This document shows positions 36,340-44,589 of a DNA stretch of 64,000 nucleotides, piece after piece (the first letter of the stretch is position 1; the number at the start of each line of letters is the position of its first letter). The DNA lies in assembly GCA_016287815.1 (NCBI GenBank), contig JAEEWW010000004.1, forward strand, positions 1 through 64,000, read 5' to 3'. This stretch comes from Treponema sp. GTDB taxonomy: Bacteria; Spirochaetota; Spirochaetia; Treponematales; Treponemataceae. The notes beneath the pieces were generated by a model that saw only the letters and a program-made list of their open reading frames with translations, did no database searches and had not been told where the DNA came from. The position numbers were made by a program, and so were the translations under genes.

Positions 36340-36363
36340 CTGCTGCGGTAAACACCGCAGCAG
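36340..36363. terminator. Hairpin between the chemotaxis cluster and the peroxidase gene
   Basis: CTGCTGCGGT and ACCGCAGCAG form a perfect 10-bp stem with loop AAAC. Minus-strand transcripts leave it into GTTTTAA, so it best serves the peroxidase gene; it may also stop the chemotaxis operon. Confidence 0.6.
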
Positions 36364-36385
36364 CCGAATCCTTTACAGTCCGTTT

Positions 36386-36925
36386 TTACAGAAGCTTTTC
36401 AATTTTATCTGCAATTTCTTTTGGCTCAGAAGTAGATTCAAAGCGTTCAATAACATTGCCTTCGCGGTCTACCAGGAATTTTGTAAAATTCCATTTGATG
36501 TTTGAATTGTTTTTAAAATCCGGATCGATTTTACCGACATGAGCGTTCATGAATACGGCTTTAAGTCCTGTAAATCCAGCAAAAGTTTTTTCTTTCTTTA
36601 AGAAAGTGTAAAGCGGACTTTCATTTTCACCGTTAACTTCGATTTTTTTGAAGTTGTCAAAGCTTGTGTGGTATTTCATCTGGCAGAATTCGTGAATTTC
36701 TTCATCATCGCCTGGTGCCTGATGTCCGAACTGGTCGCACGGGAAATCAAGGATTTCAAGACCTTTTTCATGGTACTTTTTGTAAAGTTCTTCAAGGCCT
36801 TCGTACTGAGGAGTAAAACCGCAGCCTGTTGCTGTGTTTACAATTAATAAAACTTTGCCTTTGAATGTCTGCATTGAAACATCATTGCCTTTTCTGTCTT
36901 TTACGGTGAAATCGTAAATACTCAT
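36386..36925 (-). CDS. Glutathione peroxidase family thiol peroxidase
   Basis: A 179-residue thioredoxin-fold peroxidase. The peroxidatic Cys35 lies in VNTATGCGFTPQYEGLEELY, with FPCDQFG (Gln and a second Cys) and IKWNFTKFLVDREG (Trp, Asn) completing the usual tetrad. It reduces hydroperoxides, in bacteria usually with thioredoxin. Cys replaces selenocysteine of the animal enzymes. It stands alone with an AGGAGG ribosome site. Confidence 0.93.
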   Translation of the reverse strand: MSIYDFTVKDRKGNDVSMQTFKGKVLLIVNTATGCGFTPQYEGLEELYKKYHEKGLEILDFPCDQFGHQAPGDDEEIHEFCQMKYHTSFDNFKKIEVNGENESPLYTFLKKEKTFAGFTGLKAVFMNAHVGKIDPDFKNNSNIKWNFTKFLVDREGNVIERFESTSEPKEIADKIEKLL

Positions 36926-37025
36926 AAAAAATCCTCCTGCGCGTCAATATAAAAAATTGTATCGTGCGTTTATTTTGATGCAAGAAATATTGTGCACAAT
37001 CTGTTAGTATAAAATATAATCAATG

Positions 37026-37069
37026 TTATTCGGGAAGGCAAGAAAAATAATTACGGGGCAACCGAATAA
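37026..37069. repeat. Inverted repeat upstream of the rpsF promoter
   Basis: TTATTCGG (37026-37033) and CCGAATAA (37062-37069) form an 8-bp inverted repeat 28 bases apart, just upstream of the -35 box of rpsF. The words TTACGGGGC and TTACGGTGC also repeat. It could be an activator or repressor site. Confidence 0.3.
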
Positions 37070-37079
37070 GTTACGGTGC

Positions 37080-37108
37080 TTGACTGAAAAGCAGGAAATA
37101 TATAATAT
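37080..37108 (+). promoter_or_regulatory. Promoter of the rpsF-ssb-rpsR-rplI operon
   Basis: TTGACT (37080-37085) followed by TAATAT at 37103-37108 (17-base spacer), overlapped by TATAAT at 37101-37106. The transcript has a leader of about 50 bases. Confidence 0.5.
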
Positions 37109-37124
37109 AGCTAAATCCCCCCTT

Positions 37125-37144
37125 GAGGCTACGCATGTAGCTTC
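37125..37144 (+). promoter_or_regulatory. Leader hairpin before rpsF, possible S6/S18 autoregulatory site
   Basis: GAGGCTAC pairs with GTAGCTTC (one G-T pair) across loop GCAT in the rpsF leader, 22 bases before ATG. S6-S18 complexes bind a leader hairpin in many bacteria and repress this operon; position fits, but the known consensus bulge is not evident. Confidence 0.35.
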
Positions 37145-37166
37145 CATACGTCCATAAGGAGTTAAC

Positions 37167-37460
37167 ATGAGAAAGTATGAACTTATGGCTATTTTCCCTG
37201 TAGATGAGGAAAAGGCTAAAACTGGAACTGAATTGCTTAAAGCTGACCTTGTGCAGTTCGGTGCTGAAATCGAAAAAGAAGAACCATTCGGTGACCGTGA
37301 ATTAACTTACGAAATTAAGAAACAGAATCGTGGTCGCTACGTACTGTTTACAATCAACGTAAATCCTGGAAAACTTGAAGAAATCGACGGCAAATTCCAC
37401 CTTAACAGCAATTTGCTCCGTTATCTTTTTGTAAAACTTGACGAAAAAAAAGCTCAGTAA
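37167..37460 (+). CDS. rpsF: 30S ribosomal protein S6
   Basis: A 97-residue protein opening MRKYELMAIFPVDEEKAKTG, with GDRELTYEIKKQNRGRYVLF and a C-terminal LRYLFVKLDE, all S6 features. AAGGAG precedes the ATG. First gene of the conserved S6 block. Confidence 0.96.
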   Translation: MRKYELMAIFPVDEEKAKTGTELLKADLVQFGAEIEKEEPFGDRELTYEIKKQNRGRYVLFTINVNPGKLEEIDGKFHLNSNLLRYLFVKLDEKKAQ

Positions 37461-37491
37461 TTAATTACAATCCATCTAGGAGGCACACAAA

Positions 37492-37959
37492 ATGACAGAT
37501 ATGAATCATGTAACACTTATTGGCAGACTTACAAGAGATGTAGGAGCTGATGAACGTTCATTTGCATATCTACCTAGCGGACAGGCTCGTGCAAACGTAA
37601 GTATTGCCGTAAACCGCAGCCGCAAAAATGGTGACCAGTGGGTGGATGAAGTTAGTTATTTTGATGTTACCATTTGGGGAAAACAGGCAGAAAGCCTGAA
37701 ACCGTACCTTACAAAGGGTAAGCAGATTGCTATTGAAGGTTATCTGCGTCAGGATCGTTGGGAAAAAGACGGACAGAAACAGAGCAGGGTAACTATTACT
37801 GCTACAAATGTCCAGCTTCTTGGAGGAAAATCGGAAGGCAGTCAACAAACTGGGGGATATGTTTCGAAATTCCAGCCTAAACAGAATTCTGAACCTGACA
37901 TGGATTCCGCTCCGTTTGGCGGAGATTCAGGTGCGTTCCCGGAAGATATTCCTTTTTAA
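37492..37959 (+). CDS. ssb: Single-stranded DNA-binding protein
   Basis: A 155-residue protein with an OB fold: MNHVTLIGRLTRDVG at the start, VSIAVNRSRKNGDQWVDEVSYFDVTIWGKQAE in the core. The tail is a glutamine/serine-rich linker ending in the acidic DIPF tip that binds replication proteins. AGGAGG precedes ATG 37492. It sits between rpsF and rpsR as in many bacteria. Confidence 0.96.
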   Translation: MTDMNHVTLIGRLTRDVGADERSFAYLPSGQARANVSIAVNRSRKNGDQWVDEVSYFDVTIWGKQAESLKPYLTKGKQIAIEGYLRQDRWEKDGQKQSRVTITATNVQLLGGKSEGSQQTGGYVSKFQPKQNSEPDMDSAPFGGDSGAFPEDIPF

Positions 37960-38047
37960 TTGAATATCAAGAGGTGTTCGATAAATCACTTTATCTTATA
38001 AACTTATAAAGTTGATTTTTAATGCCAGATTTTTTTAGGAGATTATT

Positions 38048-38377
38048 ATGTCTGACGAAAAACAGAATGTAGCTATGGAAGACGTTGTAAAAGACGAAAT
38101 GAATACAGAAGTTGCACAGGATACAGGTCGTGAAAACGAAGGTCGTGCACACGGAAAAGGTGGAAAAGCTTATTTCCACAAGAAAGTATGCCGCTTCTGC
38201 GCAAACAAAATCAAGATTGACTACAAGGATGCTGACAGCCTCCGCCGTTATACAACAGAACGTGGTAAGATTCTTCCACGCCGTATTACAGGCACATGTG
38301 CTAAGCACCAGAGAGAACTTGCAACAGCAATCAAACGTGCACGTATTGTAGCTTTGCTTCCATTCGTAGCTGACTAA
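38048..38377 (+). CDS. rpsR: 30S ribosomal protein S18 with acidic N-terminal extension
   Basis: A 109-residue protein. The S18 core begins at about residue 40 ([15 protein letters not shown]) and contains [28 protein letters not shown] and [22 protein letters not shown]. Two CxxC-like cysteines remain (CRFC), with a third in GTC. The first 38 residues are acidic and not needed in short S18 forms. RBS AGGAG precedes ATG 38048. Confidence 0.95.
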   Translation: MSDEKQNVAMEDVVKDEMNTEVAQDTGRENEGRAHGKGGKAYFHKKVCRFCANKIKIDYKDADSLRRYTTERGKILPRRITGTCAKHQRELATAIKRARIVALLPFVAD

Positions 38378-38482
38378 TTATTTTAGCTTAATAAGCCTGG
38401 CTGAAAAGCCAAATTCAAAAAGGGCAGAGCGATCCAACTCCTGGTGACGCGGCCTTACTAAATAACAAGAGGAGCTTGTAAA

Positions 38483-39046
38483 ATGAAAGTTATTCTTAAC
38501 AAAGATGTTAAGCACCTTGGTGAAGAAGGTGATGTAAAGATGGTAGCAGACGGCTATGCCCGCAACTACCTTTTGCCACGTATTCTTGCTGTACCTTATA
38601 ATGAAGTTACAGTAGCAATGTTTGAAAGCCGCAAGGCAGAAATTGAAGCTCGTAAGGAACAGAAACGTAAGGATTCTGCAAGCCTTAAAGAAAAGCTTGA
38701 ACAGGTTAAACTTGAAGCAGTTATGCCTGCAGCAAAGAACGGAAAACTTTATGGTGCTGTTTCTTCTTTGACAGTTGCAGAACTTTTTGCAAAACTTGGT
38801 TTTGAAATTGAACGCAAACGCATTGAAATCCCAGGTGTTGCAATCAAATCAACAGGTAAATATCACGTTGTTGTAAAACTTTATGAAGCTCAGACAGCAA
38901 CAGTAGAACTTGTTGTAAAAGCACAGGAAGAAGCACCTGCTGAAACTTCTGACAAAAAAGCAAAAGCTAAAAAAGAAGAAGTAAAAGCTGAAACAGAAGC
39001 TAAGGCTGAAGAACCAGCTGCAGAAACTGAAGAAAAATCTGAATAA
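38483..39046 (+). CDS. rplI: 50S ribosomal protein L9 with charged C-terminal tail
   Basis: A 187-residue protein. MKVILNKDVKHLGEEGDVKMVADGYARNYLLPR is the L9 N domain, then the long helix (about 40-75) and the C domain ending near residue 148. The remaining 39 residues are a low-complexity Lys/Glu/Ala tail, longer than typical L9 (about 150 residues). AGGAGC precedes ATG 38483. Confidence 0.95.
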   Translation: MKVILNKDVKHLGEEGDVKMVADGYARNYLLPRILAVPYNEVTVAMFESRKAEIEARKEQKRKDSASLKEKLEQVKLEAVMPAAKNGKLYGAVSSLTVAELFAKLGFEIERKRIEIPGVAIKSTGKYHVVVKLYEAQTATVELVVKAQEEAPAETSDKKAKAKKEEVKAETEAKAEEPAAETEEKSE

Positions 39047-39060
39047 TTTTTTAGATTCTG

Positions 39061-39069
39061 TGCTATAAT
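39061..39069 (+). promoter_or_regulatory. Extended -10 promoter inside the rplI-dnaB gap
   Basis: TGCTATAAT (39061-39069) without a good -35 box. A transcript from here would meet the terminator at 39096-39133 after about 30 bases, so it could yield a very short RNA or an attenuated dnaB transcript. Confidence 0.3.
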
Positions 39070-39095
39070 ACATCTGTTATAGGCACGCTTCGCTT

Positions 39096-39133
39096 AAAAC
39101 CAGCCTGCTGAAAACGCAGTGCTGGTTTTTTTT
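39096..39133 (+). terminator. Terminator between rplI and dnaB
   Basis: AAAACCAGC pairs with GCTGGTTTT, with an inner CTGC/GCAG pairing, followed by a run of T. It separates the ribosomal-protein genes from dnaB, which is reached by readthrough or by its own promoter. Confidence 0.85.
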
Positions 39134-39173
39134 CGCACCAAAATGCTACTTATAGAAAAAAGGATATTTGCAA

Positions 39174-40508
39174 ATGGATACATTGCTTAAAGATAAAGTT
39201 CCGCCTCATAATCTGGAAGCCGAGCAGGCAACTTTAGGAGCACTTCTTCTGGACTGGTCTGCATTTCCTGATGTTGCAGTGCTGCTGAAAGCTGATAATT
39301 TTTATTCAAACCAGAATAAGATTATCTATAAAGCAATGCTTTCAATGTCTAATCAGAATATTCAGGGGGATACTCTTACCCTGATAAATGAACTTAATAA
39401 AAATGGAAATCTTGAGCAGGCTGGTGGAACAGCTTATATTGCAAGCCTTACGGATACAGTTCCAACCAGTGCAAATATTTCTTACTATGCGAATGTTGTC
39501 CTTGACTGTTCGGTAAGACGCGAACTTATAAGAATTTCGCAGGAATTAAAGGCAGATTCTTTTGATATTACCAAAGAAAGCCGGAACATCCTTGAAAATG
39601 CCGAAAAAAATATATTTAACATAACTGAAAGAAATCAAACATCTTCCATACATGAAATGCAGGATGTTGTAAGCAATACAATTACCTTAATAGAAAAAAG
39701 AATAAATAATAGAAGCGGCTATACGGGAATCCCTTCAGGCTTTAACAAACTTGATACAATGACTTCCGGTTTTCAGAATCAGGAACTTGTAATTATTGGT
39801 GCCCGCCCTTCAATGGGAAAAACTGCCCTTGCACTTTCTATGATTCAGTTCATTGCAGTTGAACAAAAAATCCCTTGCGGCTTTTTTTCTTTGGAAATGT
39901 CCGATGCCCAGATTGGTCAGCGTCTTTTATCTCAGGTTTCACGCGTTACTGGTCATAAAATCCGTACAGGCTTTTTAACGCTGCAGGATTTGCAGAAAAT
40001 TCAGGATGCGGCAGGTCTTTGCTATGATTCTCCGCTTTACATAGTTGATACGCCAAATATGCAGCTTCTGGATTTGCGCGCAATGGCACGTCGTATGAAA
40101 ATGCAGCATGATGTAAAGATTATTTTTATTGACTATATCGGTTTAATTTCTACAGAAAATCCTAACGCTCCGGTTTATGAGCAGGTTTCTGAAATTTCAA
40201 AATCTCTAAAGGCTTTAGCCCGCGAACTTAATATTCCTGTTGTTGTTCTTTGTCAGCTTGCGCGCGATGCAGAAGGAAACGAACCTAACCTTGCACAGCT
40301 ACGCGGTTCAGGTTCTATTGAACAGGATGCTGATATGGTAATGTTTATTCACCGCGAAAGAAAGAAAAGCAGTGATGAAGAAGCTCCACAGGTTCTTGAT
40401 GCAAAACTGATTGTTGCAAAACAGAGAAACGGTCCTATTGGTGATGTTGACTTATTGTTCCTGCCTGCAATTACTAGGTTTGAAAACGTTGCAAAAGAAG
40501 ATTCTTAA
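39174..40508 (+). CDS. dnaB: Replicative DNA helicase DnaB
   Basis: A 444-residue hexameric helicase with an N-terminal primase-binding domain (PPHNLEAEQATLGALLLD), a linker and a RecA-like motor with Walker A GARPSMGKTALALSM, Walker B IIFIDYIGLIS and the arginine-finger block RGSGSIEQDADMVMFIHRE. Start at ATG 39174; an in-frame TTG six bases earlier is too close to AGGA to be used. No intein. Confidence 0.96.
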   Translation: MDTLLKDKVPPHNLEAEQATLGALLLDWSAFPDVAVLLKADNFYSNQNKIIYKAMLSMSNQNIQGDTLTLINELNKNGNLEQAGGTAYIASLTDTVPTSANISYYANVVLDCSVRRELIRISQELKADSFDITKESRNILENAEKNIFNITERNQTSSIHEMQDVVSNTITLIEKRINNRSGYTGIPSGFNKLDTMTSGFQNQELVIIGARPSMGKTALALSMIQFIAVEQKIPCGFFSLEMSDAQIGQRLLSQVSRVTGHKIRTGFLTLQDLQKIQDAAGLCYDSPLYIVDTPNMQLLDLRAMARRMKMQHDVKIIFIDYIGLISTENPNAPVYEQVSEISKSLKALARELNIPVVVLCQLARDAEGNEPNLAQLRGSGSIEQDADMVMFIHRERKKSSDEEAPQVLDAKLIVAKQRNGPIGDVDLLFLPAITRFENVAKEDS

Positions 40509-40545
40509 GTTTTTTAGTCAGGTATTTTTAAGACGGGTATAAGGC

Positions 40546-40592
40546 AAAAAAAAAGAGCTGCCTGACAAGTTTTAAATAGGCAGCCCTTTTTT
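40546..40592. terminator. Bidirectional terminator between dnaB and the TRL-like gene
   Basis: A-rich tract, GCTGCCT, a 14-base loop, AGGCAGC and a T-rich tract. It serves both convergent genes. Confidence 0.75.
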
Positions 40593-40602
40593 ATTATACA
40601 GG

Positions 40603-40878
40603 TTATTCACCTGTTACGATTGTTTTTCTAAGAACAACTATACCAAGATAAGATTTTACTTCCTGGTCAACTGTTGCAATCTTAGTAATATTTCCATTTT
40701 CTGCTGCCTTAGCCATACTTGCATCACCCCAAAGGATAATACCTAATACAGTGCCGCCCTTTGAAGTACCTGATTTTTCAGTAACTTCTGAAGTACCTGC
40801 TGAAACTGGAACTACTGTTGTACATGAAGCAAACAGAATTGAAACTGCGATTGCAATTGCTGCAAAAACTTTTTTCAT
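40603..40878 (-). CDS. TRL-like family lipoprotein
   Basis: A 91-residue protein with a lipoprotein signal (MKKVFAAIAIAVSILFASC, Cys19) and the TRL-domain pattern GTVLGIILWGDASMAKAAENGNITKIATVDQEVKSYLGIV. TRL-like proteins are small envelope lipoproteins of unknown role, often found in operons or repeats near tRNA-like or stress genes. Here it stands alone with GGAGGAG before ATG 40878. Confidence 0.75.
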   Translation of the reverse strand: MKKVFAAIAIAVSILFASCTTVVPVSAGTSEVTEKSGTSKGGTVLGIILWGDASMAKAAENGNITKIATVDQEVKSYLGIVVLRKTIVTGE

Positions 40879-40973
40879 AGGGGAATCTCCTCCAAAAAAC
40901 TTTATAATATTATTAGTTTTTTGCTGTTGTTAGCATAAAAACGTCATAAATTATAATAATAAATGAACTAAAT

Positions 40974-42317
40974 TCAACCATCCTGTAAAGGAAGTTCTTT
41001 AAAATATCTTATAGAAAAATATAACGCAGGAATTACAGAAAGCACAAAAGATAAGGGCTGTGCTTCCTGCAGTCCGCTTAATCCACGATATTTTGTAAGA
41101 ATCAAAAGACAGGGAATTAAAAGAAGTCCGCTTCTCATAAGGCTTACTACAGAAGCTGCAATTTTTTTGCCTGTACTTTGTGTAACCATCTCTGTAACCA
41201 TACAGAACGGTAAAAATAAAATTGCAAAGCAATGAAGCCTTAAAGTTCTTGTTGCAATTAAAATAACTTTTTCATCATCCCGGAAAAGCCTTATAAGCTC
41301 AGGTGCAAAATAGGCTACGATTATTCCGGCAAACAGCATAAGGCTCATGCTCAAGGTAAGTGTAAAGCTGTAGCCTTTGCGTACGCGGGAAAACTTTTTT
41401 GCACCGTAGTTAAAGCCAGCAACCGGCTGAAATCCCTGCCCAACACCAAGGGACATTGCAAAGATAAAAAAGAAAACACGCGAAACAATACTCATTGCAG
41501 CAACGCCTGCGTCCCCGTAAATTCTTGCCTGGCTGTTTATAAGGATTGTGGCAACGCTGTTCATTCCCTGCCTGAATAAACTTGGAAGTCCTATCGTAAT
41601 AATATCAGCTAAAAGTTTTGAATGAAGATTGATTTTTTTTATGGAAATTACGCATTGGGTTTTGCCGCGCACAAACATGGAAATCAAAATTGAAAAGCTT
41701 ATCAGCTGAGAAACCGCGGTACTTAAACCTGCACCTGTGATGCCCATTTTAAAATGAATCATAAGGATAGCGTCGCCGGCAATATTAAGGATGGCGCCGG
41801 TAATTAAGCCTATCATACCAAGGGCAGCTTTACCTTCGTAGCGCAGGATATTGTTTAAAGTAAAACTTGTTACCATAAACGGCGCCGTCAGCAAAATGAA
41901 TGTTATATATTTTTTTGCATAGGGCGCAATTGTTTTTGTACTGCCTAAAAAGAAAACGATATTATCCAGGTTGCAGAAAGAAATTATGGCCGTAACGATT
42001 GCAAGAAAGAAAGCCGTAAAAAATGCCGTACTTGCAGTAATGCTAGCTCGTTCTGTATCCTGTGCGCCAAGCGAGCGCGAAATTATGCTGCCGGAACCGT
42101 TTCCGAACAAAAAGCCGATCGCCTGCAGAATTGCCATAAAGCCAAAAACTATGCCTACAGCGCCGCTTGCGCTGTTGCCTAAAGTGCCGACAAAGGCTGT
42201 ATCTGCAAGGTTGTAAAAGTTTGTTACAAGCATGCTTAGAGTTGTAGGAATGCTCAGGCTTATTATTAAAGAACTGACAGGTGTTTTTGTCATTTTGTCA
42301 AACTGATTCTGCTGCAT
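40974..42317 (-). CDS. MATE family multidrug/cation efflux transporter
   Basis: A 447-residue membrane protein with twelve hydrophobic segments and the MATE pattern: TPVSSLIISLSIPTTLSMLVTNFYNLADTAFVG at the start and GVGQGFQPVAGFNYGAKKFSRV in the second half. It exports drugs or metabolites in exchange for Na+ or H+. GAGGAAAT precedes ATG 42317. A hairpin (ATGCGG/CCGCAT) lies just upstream of the ribosome site. Divergent from the MocR regulator, which may control it. Confidence 0.93.
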   Translation of the reverse strand: MQQNQFDKMTKTPVSSLIISLSIPTTLSMLVTNFYNLADTAFVGTLGNSASGAVGIVFGFMAILQAIGFLFGNGSGSIISRSLGAQDTERASITASTAFFTAFFLAIVTAIISFCNLDNIVFFLGSTKTIAPYAKKYITFILLTAPFMVTSFTLNNILRYEGKAALGMIGLITGAILNIAGDAILMIHFKMGITGAGLSTAVSQLISFSILISMFVRGKTQCVISIKKINLHSKLLADIITIGLPSLFRQGMNSVATILINSQARIYGDAGVAAMSIVSRVFFFIFAMSLGVGQGFQPVAGFNYGAKKFSRVRKGYSFTLTLSMSLMLFAGIIVAYFAPELIRLFRDDEKVILIATRTLRLHCFAILFLPFCMVTEMVTQSTGKKIAASVVSLMRSGLLLIPCLLILTKYRGLSGLQEAQPLSFVLSVIPALYFSIRYFKELPLQDG

Positions 42318-42407
42318 ATTTCCTCATGCGGTAAAAAATGCCGCATACAATATTTTATTTTACAATATAATATCGTAATCCCTTTTTATATTTTACGCCA
42401 TAGTACA

Positions 42408-42492
42408 TATAGCCTTGCTTTTGTTTCCGCACATGCAGTTTTATTGAATAACTCATTGTGTTTTTCAAATTGTATGCGCTTTCACAAAATCA
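42408..42492 (+). repeat. 85-bp direct repeat, copy 1 (MATE/MocR intergenic region)
   Basis: Starts TATAGCCTTGCTTTTGTTTC and ends near TATGCGCTTTCACAAAATC. It recurs at 42566 with few changes. MocR-type regulators are known to bind direct repeats, so the two copies may be operators for the divergent genes, although 85 bp is long for that. Confidence 0.65.
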
Positions 42493-42565
42493 ATTCTATC
42501 CGGCATGCTTACCTCGCGTGTTGGTTTGAAAGGATACCATTTTATTCAGACCGGTAAGAATGCCG

Positions 42566-42652
42566 TATAGCCTTGCTTTTGTTCCGCACATACAGATTTT
42601 ATGGAATAAAACATTTTTTTTTCAAATTGTATGCGCTTACACAAAAGTAATC
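42566..42652 (+). repeat. 85-bp direct repeat, copy 2 (MATE/MocR intergenic region)
   Basis: Starts TATAGCCTTGCTTTTGTTCC and ends near TATGCGCTTACACAAAAG; the start-to-start distance to copy 1 is 158 bases. A related inverted segment follows at about 42668-42687 (complement reads CAATTTTGCATATTCACACA), just upstream of the TATAAT of the MocR gene. Confidence 0.65.
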
Positions 42653-42719
42653 TTGATGAACTGGTATTGTGTGAATATGCAAAATTGTATTATTCTATAA
42701 TATCAGATTAGGTAAAACT

Positions 42720-44309
42720 ATGATTACAATTGATTTTAGCAGCCGCGGAACAACGGGCTTATGCGATTTTTTAATTTCTTCAATAAAAGAAATGATTATT
42801 TCAGGAAAAATTAAATCTAACGAAAAACTGCCGAGTAAACGTGCGCTTGCCGAGCATCTTGGCGTAAGCGTGATCACCGTGCAAAACGCCTATGCCCAGC
42901 TGATTTGTGAAGGTTACATTTATTCGATTGAAAAAAAAGGATTTTATGCCACGGAACTAAATTTTCTGCCGCTAAATCATTCTGGAATTTCTTCTAAACT
43001 GAAGGCGCGGCCGCAGGCCGCGCCGGACAGTGTGTCTTTTATGGCATCGGAAAAAAATAAAGCAGAATCAGGCACTCAAGATTTTTCTGAAAAACCTTTT
43101 CTTAACGGTACGAAAGAATTATTTGTTGATTTTACAAGCAATTCAACTTCCGCAGATAAATTTCCTTTTTCTTTATGGGCACGCATAATGCGCGAAGTTT
43201 TAAACCGAAAAGATGAAAAGCTTTTAAGCCGCAGTTCAATTAAAGGTGTTTATGAACTTCGAAAAGCAATTGCAAAACATTTAAACGATTTTCGCGGTAT
43301 GAACATAAATCCTGAACAAATCATAATAGGGGCGGGGACGGAATCGCTTTATTCACTTCTTGTGCAGTTTTTAGGAAGAAACAACATCTACGCTGTAGAA
43401 AATCCCGGCTATCACAAGGTATTGGAAGTTTTTCACCTTAACGGTACTGAATGTATTCCTTTAAAAATGGATTCTTCCGGGATCAGTATGGAACATCTAA
43501 TAGAATCAAACGCAAATATCGTTCATGTTTCGCCGGCGCATCATTTTCCAACTGGAATAATAATGCCTGTTAAACGGCGCTCAGAGCTTCTTTCATGGGC
43601 TGAAGGCGGAAAAAACCGTTTTATTATAGAAGATGACTACGACAGTGAATTCCGCTTTAACGGGAAACCGCTTGCAACCTTGCAAAGTTCTGACAGCAAT
43701 TCAAAAGTAATTTATATGAACACTTTTTCAAAAACGCTGTCGCCTTCGTTTCGTATAAGTTACATGGTTTTACCCGAAAATCTTGTAAGCGGATTTGAAA
43801 AAAAACTCGGCTTTTATTCGTGTCAGGTTAGTTCTTTTGAACAGTTCACCCTGGCAAAGTTTATTGAAGAAGGTCATTATGAAAAACATATAAACAAAAT
43901 GAAAAACTTCTATCGCGGAATAAGAAATGATTTTATAAATGCACTAAAAAAATCAAAACTTTCTTCAATATCTGAAATTGAAGAAGAAGATTCAGGCCTT
44001 CATTTTATTCTTAATATAAAATCAGCTTTTTCACCGGAAGAATTAAAAAAACGGCTTTTGCAAAAAGGAATAAATATTGCCTTGTTAAATGATTATTATT
44101 ACGGAAGCACCAGAAAAACAATTTATGCAAACGCTACTGAAAAAACGGCTGGAGCAGGTAACACCGCTTTGGTCAGTTCTGAATTTGAGTGCGCAGCCAT
44201 AGAAAAAACAGATTCTGCCCACGCGGCCTTTGTCGTAAATTATTCAGCCTTAAAAAAAGAAAAAATTGAAAAAGCAATTGAATTGATCTATGAAGCCGCC
44301 GTTAAATAA
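42720..44309 (+). CDS. MocR-family regulator (GntR helix-turn-helix fused to aminotransferase)
   Basis: This 529-residue protein starts with a GntR-type winged helix (about residues 8-75, KLPSKRALAEHLGVSVITVQNAYAQLICEGYIYS). The rest is a class I aminotransferase fold with the PLP-binding Lys338 in NTFSKTLSPSFRISYM and EDDYDSEFRF before it. MocR proteins sense PLP or an amino compound and regulate neighbouring genes, so the divergent MATE gene is the likely target. The linker contains a GC-rich palindrome (43004-43024) coding for KARPQAAPD. A near-C-terminal segment (ATEKTAGAGNTALVSSE) appears to be an insert. Confidence 0.92.
   Translation: MITIDFSSRGTTGLCDFLISSIKEMIISGKIKSNEKLPSKRALAEHLGVSVITVQNAYAQLICEGYIYSIEKKGFYATELNFLPLNHSGISSKLKARPQAAPDSVSFMASEKNKAESGTQDFSEKPFLNGTKELFVDFTSNSTSADKFPFSLWARIMREVLNRKDEKLLSRSSIKGVYELRKAIAKHLNDFRGMNINPEQIIIGAGTESLYSLLVQFLGRNNIYAVENPGYHKVLEVFHLNGTECIPLKMDSSGISMEHLIESNANIVHVSPAHHFPTGIIMPVKRRSELLSWAEGGKNRFIIEDDYDSEFRFNGKPLATLQSSDSNSKVIYMNTFSKTLSPSFRISYMVLPENLVSGFEKKLGFYSCQVSSFEQFTLAKFIEEGHYEKHINKMKNFYRGIRNDFINALKKSKLSSISEIEEEDSGLHFILNIKSAFSPEELKKRLLQKGINIALLNDYYYGSTRKTIYANATEKTAGAGNTALVSSEFECAAIEKTDSAHAAFVVNYSALKKEKIEKAIELIYEAAVK
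43004..43024. repeat. GC-rich 21-bp palindrome inside the MocR coding sequence
   Basis: GGCGCGGCC, GCA, GGCCGCGCC: a perfect hairpin of pure GC in an otherwise AT-rich gene, in the linker between the DNA-binding and aminotransferase domains. It reads in frame and may be an in-gene palindromic element. Confidence 0.6.
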
Positions 44310-44526
44310 CATCGAGCATTTCGCGCAGAAAGTGGTTTTCGATTTTTGCATTTAGAAGCAGCTCTTTTATTGAATAATATTTTACACCTTCGTACAAAAG
44401 TCCAAAATCTATATAATCTCTGCCGGAACTGTCTTTCCCGAAGGTAAGGTTATAGCTTTTGCCGTTATATTTGAACTCATACGGAGTTTTTGTATCAATC
44501 AGCATCTGAAAATCATTTTTTGTCAT
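44302..44526 (-). CDS. Small hypothetical protein
   Basis: A 74-residue protein opening MTKNDFQMLIDTKTPYEF, with short strands (KYNGKSYNLTFGKDSSGRDYIDFG) then a helix. No family recognised and no signal peptide. AGGTG lies before ATG 44526 and the coding pattern looks real. Its last eight bases overlap the convergent MocR gene. Confidence 0.55.
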   Translation of the reverse strand: MTKNDFQMLIDTKTPYEFKYNGKSYNLTFGKDSSGRDYIDFGLLYEGVKYYSIKELLLNAKIENHFLREMLDVI

Positions 44527-44589
44527 AGCACACCTGCGGATAATCTTACATAAACAATTCTAAACTGACAAGATAATAAAAATCCCTAC

